Assembly (NCBI GenBank): GCA_036397635.1
Contig: DASWIP010000040.1
Span: forward strand, 1-13,892
Length of the DNA stretch: 13,892 nucleotides
From: DASWIP01 sp036397635
GTDB lineage: Bacteria; Actinomycetota; AC-67
Direction: 5' to 3'
This document shows positions 1 through 6,133 of this stretch, piece after piece (within the stretch, counting starts at the first letter, position 1; every line of letters begins with the position of its first letter). The position numbers and the translations under genes are program-made. Under the pieces are notes generated by a model that made no database searches, was not told the origin of the DNA, and worked only from the letters and a program-made list of their open reading frames with translations.

Positions 1-1
1 C

Positions 2-1027
2 ACGGCCTCCGGAACCGGAGAGGACTCCGGCGTGGAGGTGTCGGACGAGGCCGCCTGCGAGAGCTCTATCCTCCGGCCGGCGATCGACATCGAGAAGACG
101 GGTCCCGCGCTCGCGCACGTCGGCGATGAAGTGACCTACTCGCTCACGGTTACCAACATCGGCAACACACCGCTCGATGACGTCACCGTTTCCGACCCGC
201 TTTGTGACGCGACGCCGCTCTTCACCGGCGGCGACGCCAACATAGACGGGCTGCTGGACCTCTCCGAGACCTGGATGTACACCTGCGTCCACGTGATCGC
301 GGCGGGGGACGGGGATCCGGTGACGAACACGGCGACGGTGACGGGTGCGGACTCGCTCGGCACCGTGGTGTCCGCTCAGGACGACCACGTGGTCGACATC
401 ATCGCTCCCGCCATCGCCATCGCGAAGACATCCGACGTGCCCATCGCGGGCCCGAACCAGACGGTCGTCTACACGATGGTGATCACCAACGCCGGGGACA
501 CTCCGCTGCACGACGTCGTGGTGTCGGATCCGCTGTGCGACTCGGTCGAGTTCGTCGGCGGCGACACCAACACCGACGGGATCCTGGACCTCTCCGAGGC
601 CTGGACCTACACGTGCTCGGCGGTGCTGTTCGAGCCGGTGCCGCTCGGTACGGTCGTCTCACCGGTAGACAACACCGCCACCGCCTCGGGCACGGACGTG
701 CTCGGACTCACGGTGACGGCACAGGACACGGTGCGTGTCCTCCCGGTGTTGGCAGCGCCTCCTCAGGAGCCTCTGCCGAAGACCGGTACCGGTGGCCTCA
801 GAGAGATCCTGTTCTCTGGCGGCCTGTTCTTGGCGGCCGGGATGCTCTTCAGCGTGGCGGGCCGGCGACGGCTCTCCCCGCTGGCGGCGCTCGGCGTCGA
901 GGATGGTCCGGTGAGCAGGCTCGTGGCTGCCCGGGCGAGCATGGTCCGGCGTACGCGCGCGCGCCTGCTCCGCCGCCCTGAAGGGTGGAGAGGCCGCTCG
1001 GCCGACCCTCCCGGATGGGGTAGGTAG
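2..1027 (+). CDS. LPXTG-anchored DUF11-repeat surface protein, 5'-truncated
   Basis: This is the C-terminal part of a secreted cell-wall protein; the frame is open to the left edge, so the true start lies outside. Numbering from the GTG at 32, two tandem immunoglobulin-like DUF11/TIGR01451-type repeats cover about residues 17-124 and 125-240. Each carries 'TVTNIGNTPL'/'VITNAGDTPL', then 'SDPLCD', a GGDxNxDGxLDLSE segment and 'YTC'. The conserved cysteine pairs (58/85, 169/195) could form a disulfide in each repeat. A sorting signal follows: LPKTG (residues 248-252, nt 773-787), a hydrophobic segment (about 259-277) and RRR (278-280). Unusually, about 50 more Arg-rich residues follow the charged stop. 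The likely role is a stalk or adhesin-like protein anchored by the sortase gene just downstream; the ligand is unknown. A strong hairpin terminator ends the gene. Confidence 0.85.
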   Translation, partial: TASGTGEDSGVEVSDEAACESSILRPAIDIEKTGPALAHVGDEVTYSLTVTNIGNTPLDDVTVSDPLCDATPLFTGGDANIDGLLDLSETWMYTCVHVIAAGDGDPVTNTATVTGADSLGTVVSAQDDHVVDIIAPAIAIAKTSDVPIAGPNQTVVYTMVITNAGDTPLHDVVVSDPLCDSVEFVGGDTNTDGILDLSEAWTYTCSAVLFEPVPLGTVVSPVDNTATASGTDVLGLTVTAQDTVRVLPVLAAPPQEPLPKTGTGGLREILFSGGLFLAAGMLFSVAGRRRLSPLAALGVEDGPVSRLVAARASMVRRTRARLLRRPEGWRGRSADPPGWGR

Positions 1028-1041
1028 CCGAAAGCGCACGA

Positions 1042-1077
1042 TCGGAGGGGCGGGCAACCGCCCCTCCGACCTTTTCC
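1042..1077 (+). terminator. Rho-independent terminator of the LPXTG protein gene
   Basis: A perfect 12-bp stem (1042-1053 with 1058-1069) closes a GCAA loop, a GNRA-type tetraloop, and is followed by CTTTT. It begins 14 nt after the stop codon at 1025-1027. It should separate this transcript from the sortase gene, which therefore needs its own promoter. Confidence 0.9.
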
Positions 1078-1105
1078 AGAGCCTTCCGGTGGCCCTTCCA
1101 GAGCC
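1074..1105 (+). repeat. Pair of 10-bp direct repeats upstream of the sortase
   Basis: TTCCAGAGCC occurs exactly at 1074-1083 and 1096-1105, a 22-bp period or about two helical turns. The copies lie 53-84 bp upstream of the proposed sortase -10 element. They could be a binding site for a regulator, but the first copy overlaps the T-tract of the terminator, and a chance match is possible in GC-rich DNA. Confidence 0.4.
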
Positions 1106-1157
1106 GGTTGGACCTTTCCGGGGGCGCGTTGCTCAAGCGACCCCCCATCTCGCTCCG

Positions 1158-1163
1158 TAGACT
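1158..1163 (+). promoter_or_regulatory. Putative -10 element (TAGACT) of the sortase gene, leaderless type
   Basis: TAGACT matches TATAAT at four positions, including T1, A2 and T6. It ends 8 nt before the ATG at 1172, so transcription would start at or next to the start codon. There is no good Shine-Dalgarno sequence, and I see no convincing -35 at 16-18 bp (TTGCTC at 1129-1134 is 23 bp away). Confidence 0.45.
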
Positions 1164-1171
1164 GAAGAGAC

Positions 1172-1819
1172 ATGCGCGTGATCCGCTGGACCGGGAACGT
1201 GTTCATCGTGCTGGGCGCCACGATGCTGTTCTTCGTGGTCTACGAGCTGTTAGGCACCGCGCTGGTTGCCGGCCACCATCAGGATGCGCTGGCCGACACC
1301 TTCGATGATGCCCTCGACAGGCCGCCCCGAGTGGTCGTTCCTACGGTCGAGTCCCCGAGGCCGAGTCCGTCTCACAAGCCGATCGCGGGCCCCCGAGGCG
1401 GCCCCGACGCGATCGCGCGCATCCGTATCCCCTCGATCGGAGTGAGGAAGATCGTCGTGGAGGGCGTCACGCTGGACGATCTGGCGTGGGGGCCCGGTCA
1501 CTACAAGTTCACCGCTTCGCCGGGCGGGGAAGGCGTCATCGCCATCGCCGGGCACCGGACCGGCTGGGGCTCGCCCTTCATCGACCTGGACCAGCTGCGG
1601 CCCGGTCAGCGCATCTTCCTCGATACGCCTGAGGCGACGTACGCGTATGCGATGACGCGCTCGAAGGTCGTCGATCCGGATCAGACGCGCGTGCTGCTCG
1701 GCGATCCACAGAGCGACGCAACGCACAAGCTCACCCTGACGACGTGTACGCCCAAGTACACCTCGTTGCGGCGGTTGATCGTGTGGGCCGACCTCATCGA
1801 GGTCATCCCGCGAACATGA
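1172..1819 (+). CDS. Class E sortase (cysteine transpeptidase)
   Basis: Sortases cut at a C-terminal LPXTG-like signal and transfer the protein to the cell wall, acting outside the membrane. The 215-aa product has an N-terminal signal anchor (residues about 8-33), a Pro/Arg-rich linker (about 50-75) and the sortase barrel (about 80-212). The catalytic triad is visible: His128 in 'AGHRTG', Cys192 in 'TLTTCTPKY', and Arg201 in 'RRLIVWA'. The TLTTC...RLIVWA pattern and size fit class E, common in Actinomycetota. Class E enzymes studied so far prefer LAXTG, whereas the adjacent candidate substrate has LPKTG. The start at 1172 gives a normal signal anchor. The stop overlaps the start of the next gene (ATGA), implying translational coupling. 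A strong terminator separates it from the candidate substrate gene upstream. Confidence 0.93.
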   Translation: MRVIRWTGNVFIVLGATMLFFVVYELLGTALVAGHHQDALADTFDDALDRPPRVVVPTVESPRPSPSHKPIAGPRGGPDAIARIRIPSIGVRKIVVEGVTLDDLAWGPGHYKFTASPGGEGVIAIAGHRTGWGSPFIDLDQLRPGQRIFLDTPEATYAYAMTRSKVVDPDQTRVLLGDPQSDATHKLTLTTCTPKYTSLRRLIVWADLIEVIPRT

Positions 1820-2007
1820 CGACCAAGCAGGCGCGCCGGCGCGGGCGGCGCGCGCGCCCGGCCAGGAAGCCTCCCCGGTTCCTGCCGCGCGCGCGCTGGG
1901 TCCGCGTGCTGATCTACCTGGCCGTGGTGCTGGGGTATATGGCCGTGATGTGGCTCTACGTCTTCCCCTGGGTTGACCGAACCTTCGTCAACCGCCCGGC
2001 CCTCTAG
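1816..2007 (+). CDS. Small basic single-pass membrane protein coupled to the sortase
   Basis: This 63-residue protein begins at the ATG inside the ATGA overlap with the sortase stop, so it is probably translated by ribosomes finishing the sortase. Residues 1-29 are very rich in Arg/Lys (for example 'RRRGRRARPARKPPR'). One hydrophobic helix follows (about residues 30-54, 'LIYLAVVLGYMAVMWLYVF') and then a short tail, 'PWVDRTFVNRPAL'. By the positive-inside rule the Arg-rich end should be cytoplasmic and the tail outside. I do not recognise a family. The context suggests a partner of the sortase, perhaps membrane placement or substrate hand-over, but this is inference from overlap alone. The hydrophobic segment ending in aromatic residues argues that it is a real protein. 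Confidence 0.72.
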   Translation: MTTKQARRRGRRARPARKPPRFLPRARWVRVLIYLAVVLGYMAVMWLYVFPWVDRTFVNRPAL

Positions 2008-2029
2008 CCAGCCGCCCGGCCTGTAGCAG

Positions 2030-2053
2030 GGTTCGGCGCCCGGGCGTCGAACC
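2030..2053 (+). promoter_or_regulatory. Near-perfect palindrome / RNA hairpin before the S8 protease gene
   Basis: GGTTCGGCGCCC is followed directly by GGGCGTCGAACC. In DNA this is a 24-bp palindrome with one mismatched pair (2036/2047). In RNA that pair becomes G-U, giving a 10-bp stem with a CCGG loop. It starts 22 nt after the small-protein stop codon and ends 7 nt before the protease ATG. There is no T-tract. It could be a terminator of the sortase pair, an operator, or a structure controlling translation of the protease. Confidence 0.55.
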
Positions 2054-2060
2054 TGCCGGC

Positions 2061-3494
2061 ATGCGCCGCCTGTCGCTGCTCGTCCCTCTCGCTCTGGCCG
2101 GATCGCTGCTGGCGCCGGCCGCAGCCGAGCCGGTGCGCGCGCATGCGGTCGTCGCGCTGATCGACACCGGGATCAACCCGTACAGCCTGGCCTTCCGCGA
2201 CGACTCGGCGTTGGCGCAGCAGCATCCCTCGGCCTACCTCCCCGGTTACCCGCCCGAGTGCGACGACGAGGGCACCGTCGTTCCCTGCTCGCGCCGGCTG
2301 GATCTGGCGCTGGACGCTGCAACCTTCGAGGACGCGTTCGAGGTGGATCGAGGCTTGTGGGAGAACCTGGTGTTCCCCAACACCCTGTACTGGATCCCCG
2401 GGACGAAGATCGTCGGGGCGATCTCAGTCGGCAGAGGGGGAACCGATTGCGACAACGGAGCACCGGCGATCCCGCCCGTCGGCGGCCAGCTCCGCGGGTT
2501 CTTCTGCGCGGAGCACACCATCCTGGATGACCAGGGCCACGGCACGATGACGTCCTCGCGCGCAACGGCGGTTGCGAACTCGTTGGGAGCCGATGCTCGC
2601 GTCGTGATGATCGAAGGATTGGGTGAGTTCGGCGTCACCTGGGCGGCCGATCAGGGGTGGATCGACGTGCAGTCGAACTCATGGGGGTCGCTGGTCTCGA
2701 CGCCGACGGGCTCGATCCCGATCGCGTTCAAGCGCGCGGCAGAGAAGCATCTGGTCCTGACCGCGTCGGGCAACGGTCTCGGGTTCTCCGGCGTCGCGCC
2801 GACCCCGACGCACATCCAGCCGACGATGCCGCAGGGCGTGTTGATCGTCGGCGCGCACGACAACGGCCGCGTTGCCGCATGGTCGGGCGCGCCCGCGCAC
2901 GTCGTGACGGACGGGTACGGGGGTTACGCGGCGCGCAAGGACTCGATGGCCCTGCCCGAGCCGCTGACCGGTGCGTGCTGCTCGAGCGCGTCGTCGCCCT
3001 ACGCCGCCGGCGCCGCGGCCGCGATCGCGCTGGAGGCACGACGGATCCTCAGCGACATCTCGGTGGGCGTGCACGACGGCGTGGTGGCGTCGGGGCCTTC
3101 GGGCCTGGTCCCCGCCGGGCCGCTCTCCGATGGCACGTTCACCCTCGAGGAGTGGCGAGGGTTGGTGCTCGCGACCGCTGAGGATCGGCCCGGGGAGGGG
3201 CGCGACGATGGGCTCCTGCATTTCACCGGCGGCCCTGGGGTCCCCGCCCATCCCGAGCACGGCTCGGGTGAGAACCCGTTCTGTCAGTTCTGCTGGACCC
3301 TGCCTATCCCGTGGACCGATGTACCGGCAGAGGTGCCCGCGTACCTCTCGATCGGATACGGCGCGCTGAATGAGCGCTCCGTCGCCCTGGCGGCTGCGGT
3401 TCTCGCGGGCGAGCAGGACCTGCAGGCCCGGCCCGTCGAAGACGAGTTCTATGCGCAGGACCAAGAACTCCGCCGTGCACTGTTCGGCGCGTAG
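2061..3494 (+). CDS. Secreted S8 (subtilisin-like) serine protease
   Basis: This 477-aa product has an N-terminal signal peptide (residues 1-22, 'LSLLVPLALAGSLLAPAAA') and then goes straight into the subtilase fold. Catalytic residues can be assigned as Asp35 in 'ALIDTG', His160 in 'GHGTMTSS' and Ser309 in 'CCSSASSPYAAG', with Asn238 of 'TASGNG' as the oxyanion residue. The usual GTSMAAP block is altered: Cys-Ser replaces Gly-Thr before the serine. About 120 residues separate Asp and His, longer than in classical subtilisins; this insert has Cys67/76 and Cys130/149. No I9-type propeptide fits before Asp35. The C-terminal part (about 340-477) is not assigned and has a CxxC (408-411). There is no anchor or sorting signal, so the enzyme is probably released. 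The ATG lacks a Shine-Dalgarno sequence and follows a hairpin; the signal peptide supports this start. Confidence 0.87.
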   Translation: MRRLSLLVPLALAGSLLAPAAAEPVRAHAVVALIDTGINPYSLAFRDDSALAQQHPSAYLPGYPPECDDEGTVVPCSRRLDLALDAATFEDAFEVDRGLWENLVFPNTLYWIPGTKIVGAISVGRGGTDCDNGAPAIPPVGGQLRGFFCAEHTILDDQGHGTMTSSRATAVANSLGADARVVMIEGLGEFGVTWAADQGWIDVQSNSWGSLVSTPTGSIPIAFKRAAEKHLVLTASGNGLGFSGVAPTPTHIQPTMPQGVLIVGAHDNGRVAAWSGAPAHVVTDGYGGYAARKDSMALPEPLTGACCSSASSPYAAGAAAAIALEARRILSDISVGVHDGVVASGPSGLVPAGPLSDGTFTLEEWRGLVLATAEDRPGEGRDDGLLHFTGGPGVPAHPEHGSGENPFCQFCWTLPIPWTDVPAEVPAYLSIGYGALNERSVALAAAVLAGEQDLQARPVEDEFYAQDQELRRALFGA

Positions 3495-3527
3495 CAGACT
3501 TGCGGGCGACGGCCCCAGACCGCCAAG

Positions 3528-4355
3528 ATGCCGACCATGTTGATCTCCGCGAAGCTCGCTCCCTGCTTCCCTTACGAGCAGCTTGAGCAGTTCTGGCGCG
3601 ATGCCGACGAGCTCGGGTACCACTCGATCTGGAACTACGACCACTTCTACGGCCTGACCGACGTCGATCAGGACACGCTCGAGGGCTGGACGACGCTGGC
3701 GGCGATGGCCAAGGTCGTGCAACGCGCGCGCATCGGGTGCATGGTCACCGGCGTCACCTACCGGCATCCGGCGGTGCTTGCGAACATGGCCGTCACCGTC
3801 GATCACATCTCCGGCGGCCGGCTGGAGTTCGGCCTCGGCGCCGCGTGGCACGAGCCCGAGCATGCCGCCTACGGCATCGACTATCCGACGCCGGGGACGC
3901 GCATCGGGATGCTCGATGATGCGCTGGATGTGATCCGCAAGCTCTGGACCGAGGAGCGCGCGAACCACGACGGCCCGTATTTCTCGCTCAAGGACGCGCT
4001 GTGCAACCCCAAGCCGGTCCAGAGGCCGCACCCCAGGATCGTGGTCGGCGGCAACGGCCGCAACAAGACCCTTCGCGTGGTCGCCAAGCACGCCGACGAG
4101 TGGAACGGGATCGGCGAGGTGGACGTTTGGACGGACCTCAACGGCGTGCTCACCCAGCACTGTGCCGAGATCGGGCGTGACCCTTCGAGCATCCGTCGTT
4201 CCGTGCAGTTGTTCCTTCACCCTGCTATGGAAGGTCAGGTCGACGAGCAGCTCGCGAAGCTGCCCGCCTTCGAGGAGGCAGGGTGTCAGCACGTGGTTCT
4301 TTCGTTCTACCAGCCGCCGGATCGCGCGCTGCTCGAACGCTGCGCGCGGCGCTGA
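3528..4355 (+). CDS. LLM-class F420-dependent oxidoreductase (TIGR03560-like)
   Basis: This 275-aa protein belongs to the luciferase-like monooxygenase superfamily, whose TIM-barrel enzymes use coenzyme F420 or reduced flavin for hydride transfer. Family motifs appear in order: 'WNYDHFYG' (35-42), 'YRHPAVLANMA' (78-88), 'SGGRLEFGLGAAW' (95-107) and 'KPVQRPHPRIVVGG' (162-175). The last is typical of the actinobacterial F420-dependent group. Length is within the family range. The substrate cannot be read from the sequence. No gene for F420 synthesis is in the window, so F420 use is inferred from family membership. The gene lies 33 nt after the S8 protease stop. Its last 73 nt overlap the start of the next gene in another frame. 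An alternative ATG lies at 3537; I kept 3528. Confidence 0.88.
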   Translation: MPTMLISAKLAPCFPYEQLEQFWRDADELGYHSIWNYDHFYGLTDVDQDTLEGWTTLAAMAKVVQRARIGCMVTGVTYRHPAVLANMAVTVDHISGGRLEFGLGAAWHEPEHAAYGIDYPTPGTRIGMLDDALDVIRKLWTEERANHDGPYFSLKDALCNPKPVQRPHPRIVVGGNGRNKTLRVVAKHADEWNGIGEVDVWTDLNGVLTQHCAEIGRDPSSIRRSVQLFLHPAMEGQVDEQLAKLPAFEEAGCQHVVLSFYQPPDRALLERCARR

Positions 4356-4870
4356 TCCAGGAGACGTTCCCGGAGCTGGTACGGGTGGCTTCGCGACTGC
4401 CGGCGATGACCGTCTCCGAGGTACGCGGAGCGATCGACGGGTTGCCGCAGGCGGGGGACTACCAGATCGTGGTGAAGCCGTTGCGCTACCGCACCGAACC
4501 CTCGTTGTCCGCGATGACCGAGTTCGACGAGCGGCGGATCACGATCCAGGTACCCGAGCCCTTCCATCCTTTCGGTGCAGTCGTGCCCTACGGCGCCAAG
4601 CGGATGCCCGGCCGGTCGATGCGCTTCGTCCCGTTGAGCGAGGGCGTCACCTTCCGTTCGCGCGCCGAGGTTGTGCGGTTCCTGTACTGCCACGAGTGGT
4701 ACCACTGGTTCCTCTGGGAGGTTATGGGGACGGCCTCGCAGGCCGAGACCGCGTGCGACCGCTTCGCCCTGCGGAACTACCGGCGCCGGACCGTCACGAT
4801 GGCCGATGCGCGCGCGGCCCTGCGCCGCCGCCGCGAGGGCTCGATACCGCGACCCGCCCAGACGCCGTAG
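4283..4870 (+). CDS. HEWYH zincin-like protein, possible metallopeptidase
   Basis: This 195-aa protein fits no family I can name with certainty. It carries H137-E138-W-Y-H141, the zinc-binding and catalytic HExxH pattern, followed 13 residues later by E155 in 'AETACDRFALRNY'. A Glu followed by a small residue and 'FA' resembles the third-ligand helix of ImmA/IrrE-type zincins, so a gluzincin is plausible. The central part is rich in beta-strand-like sequence ('RRITIQVPEPFHPFG'). There is no signal peptide or membrane helix, so it is probably cytoplasmic. The GTG at 4283 has a good SD (GAGGAGG, 4272-4278) but overlaps the preceding gene by 73 nt. A GTG at 4385 would remove the overlap and 34 residues. 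No HTH domain, as in full ImmA/IrrE partners, is visible beside it. Confidence 0.6.
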   Translation: MSARGSFVLPAAGSRAARTLRAALIQETFPELVRVASRLPAMTVSEVRGAIDGLPQAGDYQIVVKPLRYRTEPSLSAMTEFDERRITIQVPEPFHPFGAVVPYGAKRMPGRSMRFVPLSEGVTFRSRAEVVRFLYCHEWYHWFLWEVMGTASQAETACDRFALRNYRRRTVTMADARAALRRRREGSIPRPAQTP

Positions 4871-4878
4871 GGAGCCGG

Positions 4879-4907
4879 TTCACAAGCCCGCCCGCCCGGG
4901 CTACACT
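4879..4907 (+). promoter_or_regulatory. Promoter of the FIST gene with a dyad in its spacer
   Basis: TTCACA (4879-4884, five of six matches to TTGACA) lies exactly 17 bp before TACACT (4902-4907, four of six to TATAAT). The -10 ends 6 nt before the GTG at 4914, so the mRNA should be leaderless. The spacer carries an inverted repeat, AGCCCG-N6-CGGGCT (4885-4902), a candidate operator. Confidence 0.65.
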
Positions 4908-4913
4908 TGGCGG

Positions 4914-6083
4914 GTGTCCTTCCTCCGGGTAGGTGCCGGGCTGTCCACGGATCTCGATCCCCTGACGGCCGCCGCCGAAGCAGCGACCGAAGCCGCCGCC
5001 ACGATCGGCGGTGAGATGCCCAATCTGGTCGTCGCATTCGTGGCAGACGAGCATCGCGACGCCTTCGAAGACGTCGCCGCCCTCCTCAACGAACGTTTCG
5101 CAGGCGCGGCGATCCTCGCGTGTACCGCCCAAGGGGTGGTCGGAGGATCGCGGGAGCTGGAATCGGGACCGGCGGTCTCCGTCTGGGCCGGGTTCCTGCC
5201 CGACACCACCGTCCAGCCGTTCGCGCTCGACTTCGTTGAGGTGGGCGACGGTGAAGGCGAGTATTCCGGCTGGCCCGAGCAGCTCTCGCCCGACGCCTGC
5301 CTGCTGATGCTGTGCGACCGCTTCTCGTTCCCCGCCGGGCATCTGCTCGACATGCTCAATCGGGAACGCCCGGGCACGCGAGTTATCGGCGGCGTCGCCT
5401 CGGGCGGCAACCAACCCGATGAAGCGCGTCTGCTCATCGGCGCCGACGTGCGGTCACACGGTGCGGTCGGCGTCGCGATCAGCGGCCGCGTGCGCATCGA
5501 GACGATCGTCTCACAAGGATGCCGTCCCCTGGGCGAGCCGATGACCGTCACGCGAGCGGATCGCAACATCATCTTCGAGCTTGGCGGCAAGAAGCCGATC
5601 GATCAGATCGGCAGCATCTGGCGCCAGGCCACGCCGCGCGACCGCGGGCTGATGGCGCACGGTCCGCTGCACATCGGCCGCGTGATCGACGAGTACAAGA
5701 CGGACTTCTCGCGTGGAGACTTCCTGATCCGGACCGTGGTGGGTGCCGACCAGTCGGCCGGGATCATCGCCGTCAACGACGTCATGGAAGTGGGGGAGAC
5801 CGTCCAGTTCCACGTGCGCGACCCGGACACCGCCGACGAGGACCTGCAGGAGCTGCTCGACGGGGTGAACGGGCAGCCCTCCGGGGTGATGATGTTCACC
5901 TGCAACGGCCGCGGGACGAACATGTTCGAGCTACCCGACCACGACGCCGGCCTGGTCAGCAAGATCCTGGGCGTGCCGCTGGCCGGGTTCATGTGCGCCG
6001 GCGAGCTCGGCCCGATCGGCGGCCGCAACTTCCTCCACGGCTTCACCGCGTCCTTGGCGGTCTTCGTGGACTCCGCCGCATAG
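4914..6083 (+). CDS. FIST-domain protein (FIST_N plus FIST_C), small-ligand sensor
   Basis: FIST domains are predicted extracytoplasmic-type or cytoplasmic sensors of small ligands such as amino acids, often fused to signalling modules; here the protein is only the two FIST domains (389 aa). FIST_N covers about residues 36-225, with 'ACTAQGVVGG' (69-78) and 'RVIGGVASGG' (156-165). FIST_C covers about 226-385, with 'FTCNGRG' (328-334) and 'GFMCAGELGPIGG' (358-370). Cys70, Cys330 and Cys361 sit in the most conserved blocks. I place the start at GTG 4914 because the frame upstream overlaps the HEWYH gene with unlike sequence and because a good promoter ends 6 nt before this codon. There is no signal peptide. 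No kinase or cyclase partner lies nearby, so its output is unknown. Confidence 0.85.
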   Translation: MSFLRVGAGLSTDLDPLTAAAEAATEAAATIGGEMPNLVVAFVADEHRDAFEDVAALLNERFAGAAILACTAQGVVGGSRELESGPAVSVWAGFLPDTTVQPFALDFVEVGDGEGEYSGWPEQLSPDACLLMLCDRFSFPAGHLLDMLNRERPGTRVIGGVASGGNQPDEARLLIGADVRSHGAVGVAISGRVRIETIVSQGCRPLGEPMTVTRADRNIIFELGGKKPIDQIGSIWRQATPRDRGLMAHGPLHIGRVIDEYKTDFSRGDFLIRTVVGADQSAGIIAVNDVMEVGETVQFHVRDPDTADEDLQELLDGVNGQPSGVMMFTCNGRGTNMFELPDHDAGLVSKILGVPLAGFMCAGELGPIGGRNFLHGFTASLAVFVDSAA

Positions 6084-6133
6084 GGCCGGCGCGCTTGCCT
6101 GGCCTCCGGTGATTCACCCGGTCGAGTCATCCG

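Noticed and set aside
32..730. The two DUF11 repeats as a tandem DNA repeat
   Set aside because: They are similar as protein but not near-identical as DNA, so this is domain duplication rather than a recent repeat array.
3495..3527. A possible hairpin (CTTGCGG with CCGCCAAG) between the S8 protease and the oxidoreductase
   Set aside because: The stem needs a bulge, has a 14-nt loop and no T-tract; too weak to call a terminator.
2679..4292. A 537-codon open frame on the minus strand under the S8 protease and oxidoreductase genes
   Set aside because: It crosses two well-recognised plus-strand genes and its product is Arg/His/Gly-rich with no motif; it is a GC-rich codon shadow.
4671..4913. 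An 81-residue N-terminal extension of the FIST protein
   Set aside because: It overlaps the HEWYH coding region in another frame, looks like shadow sequence, and a good promoter lies inside it just before GTG 4914.
6084..6133. A terminator between the convergent FIST and EamA genes
   Set aside because: Only short, bulged GC stems (for example around CCGGTGATTCACCCGG) can be drawn, with no T-run on either strand.
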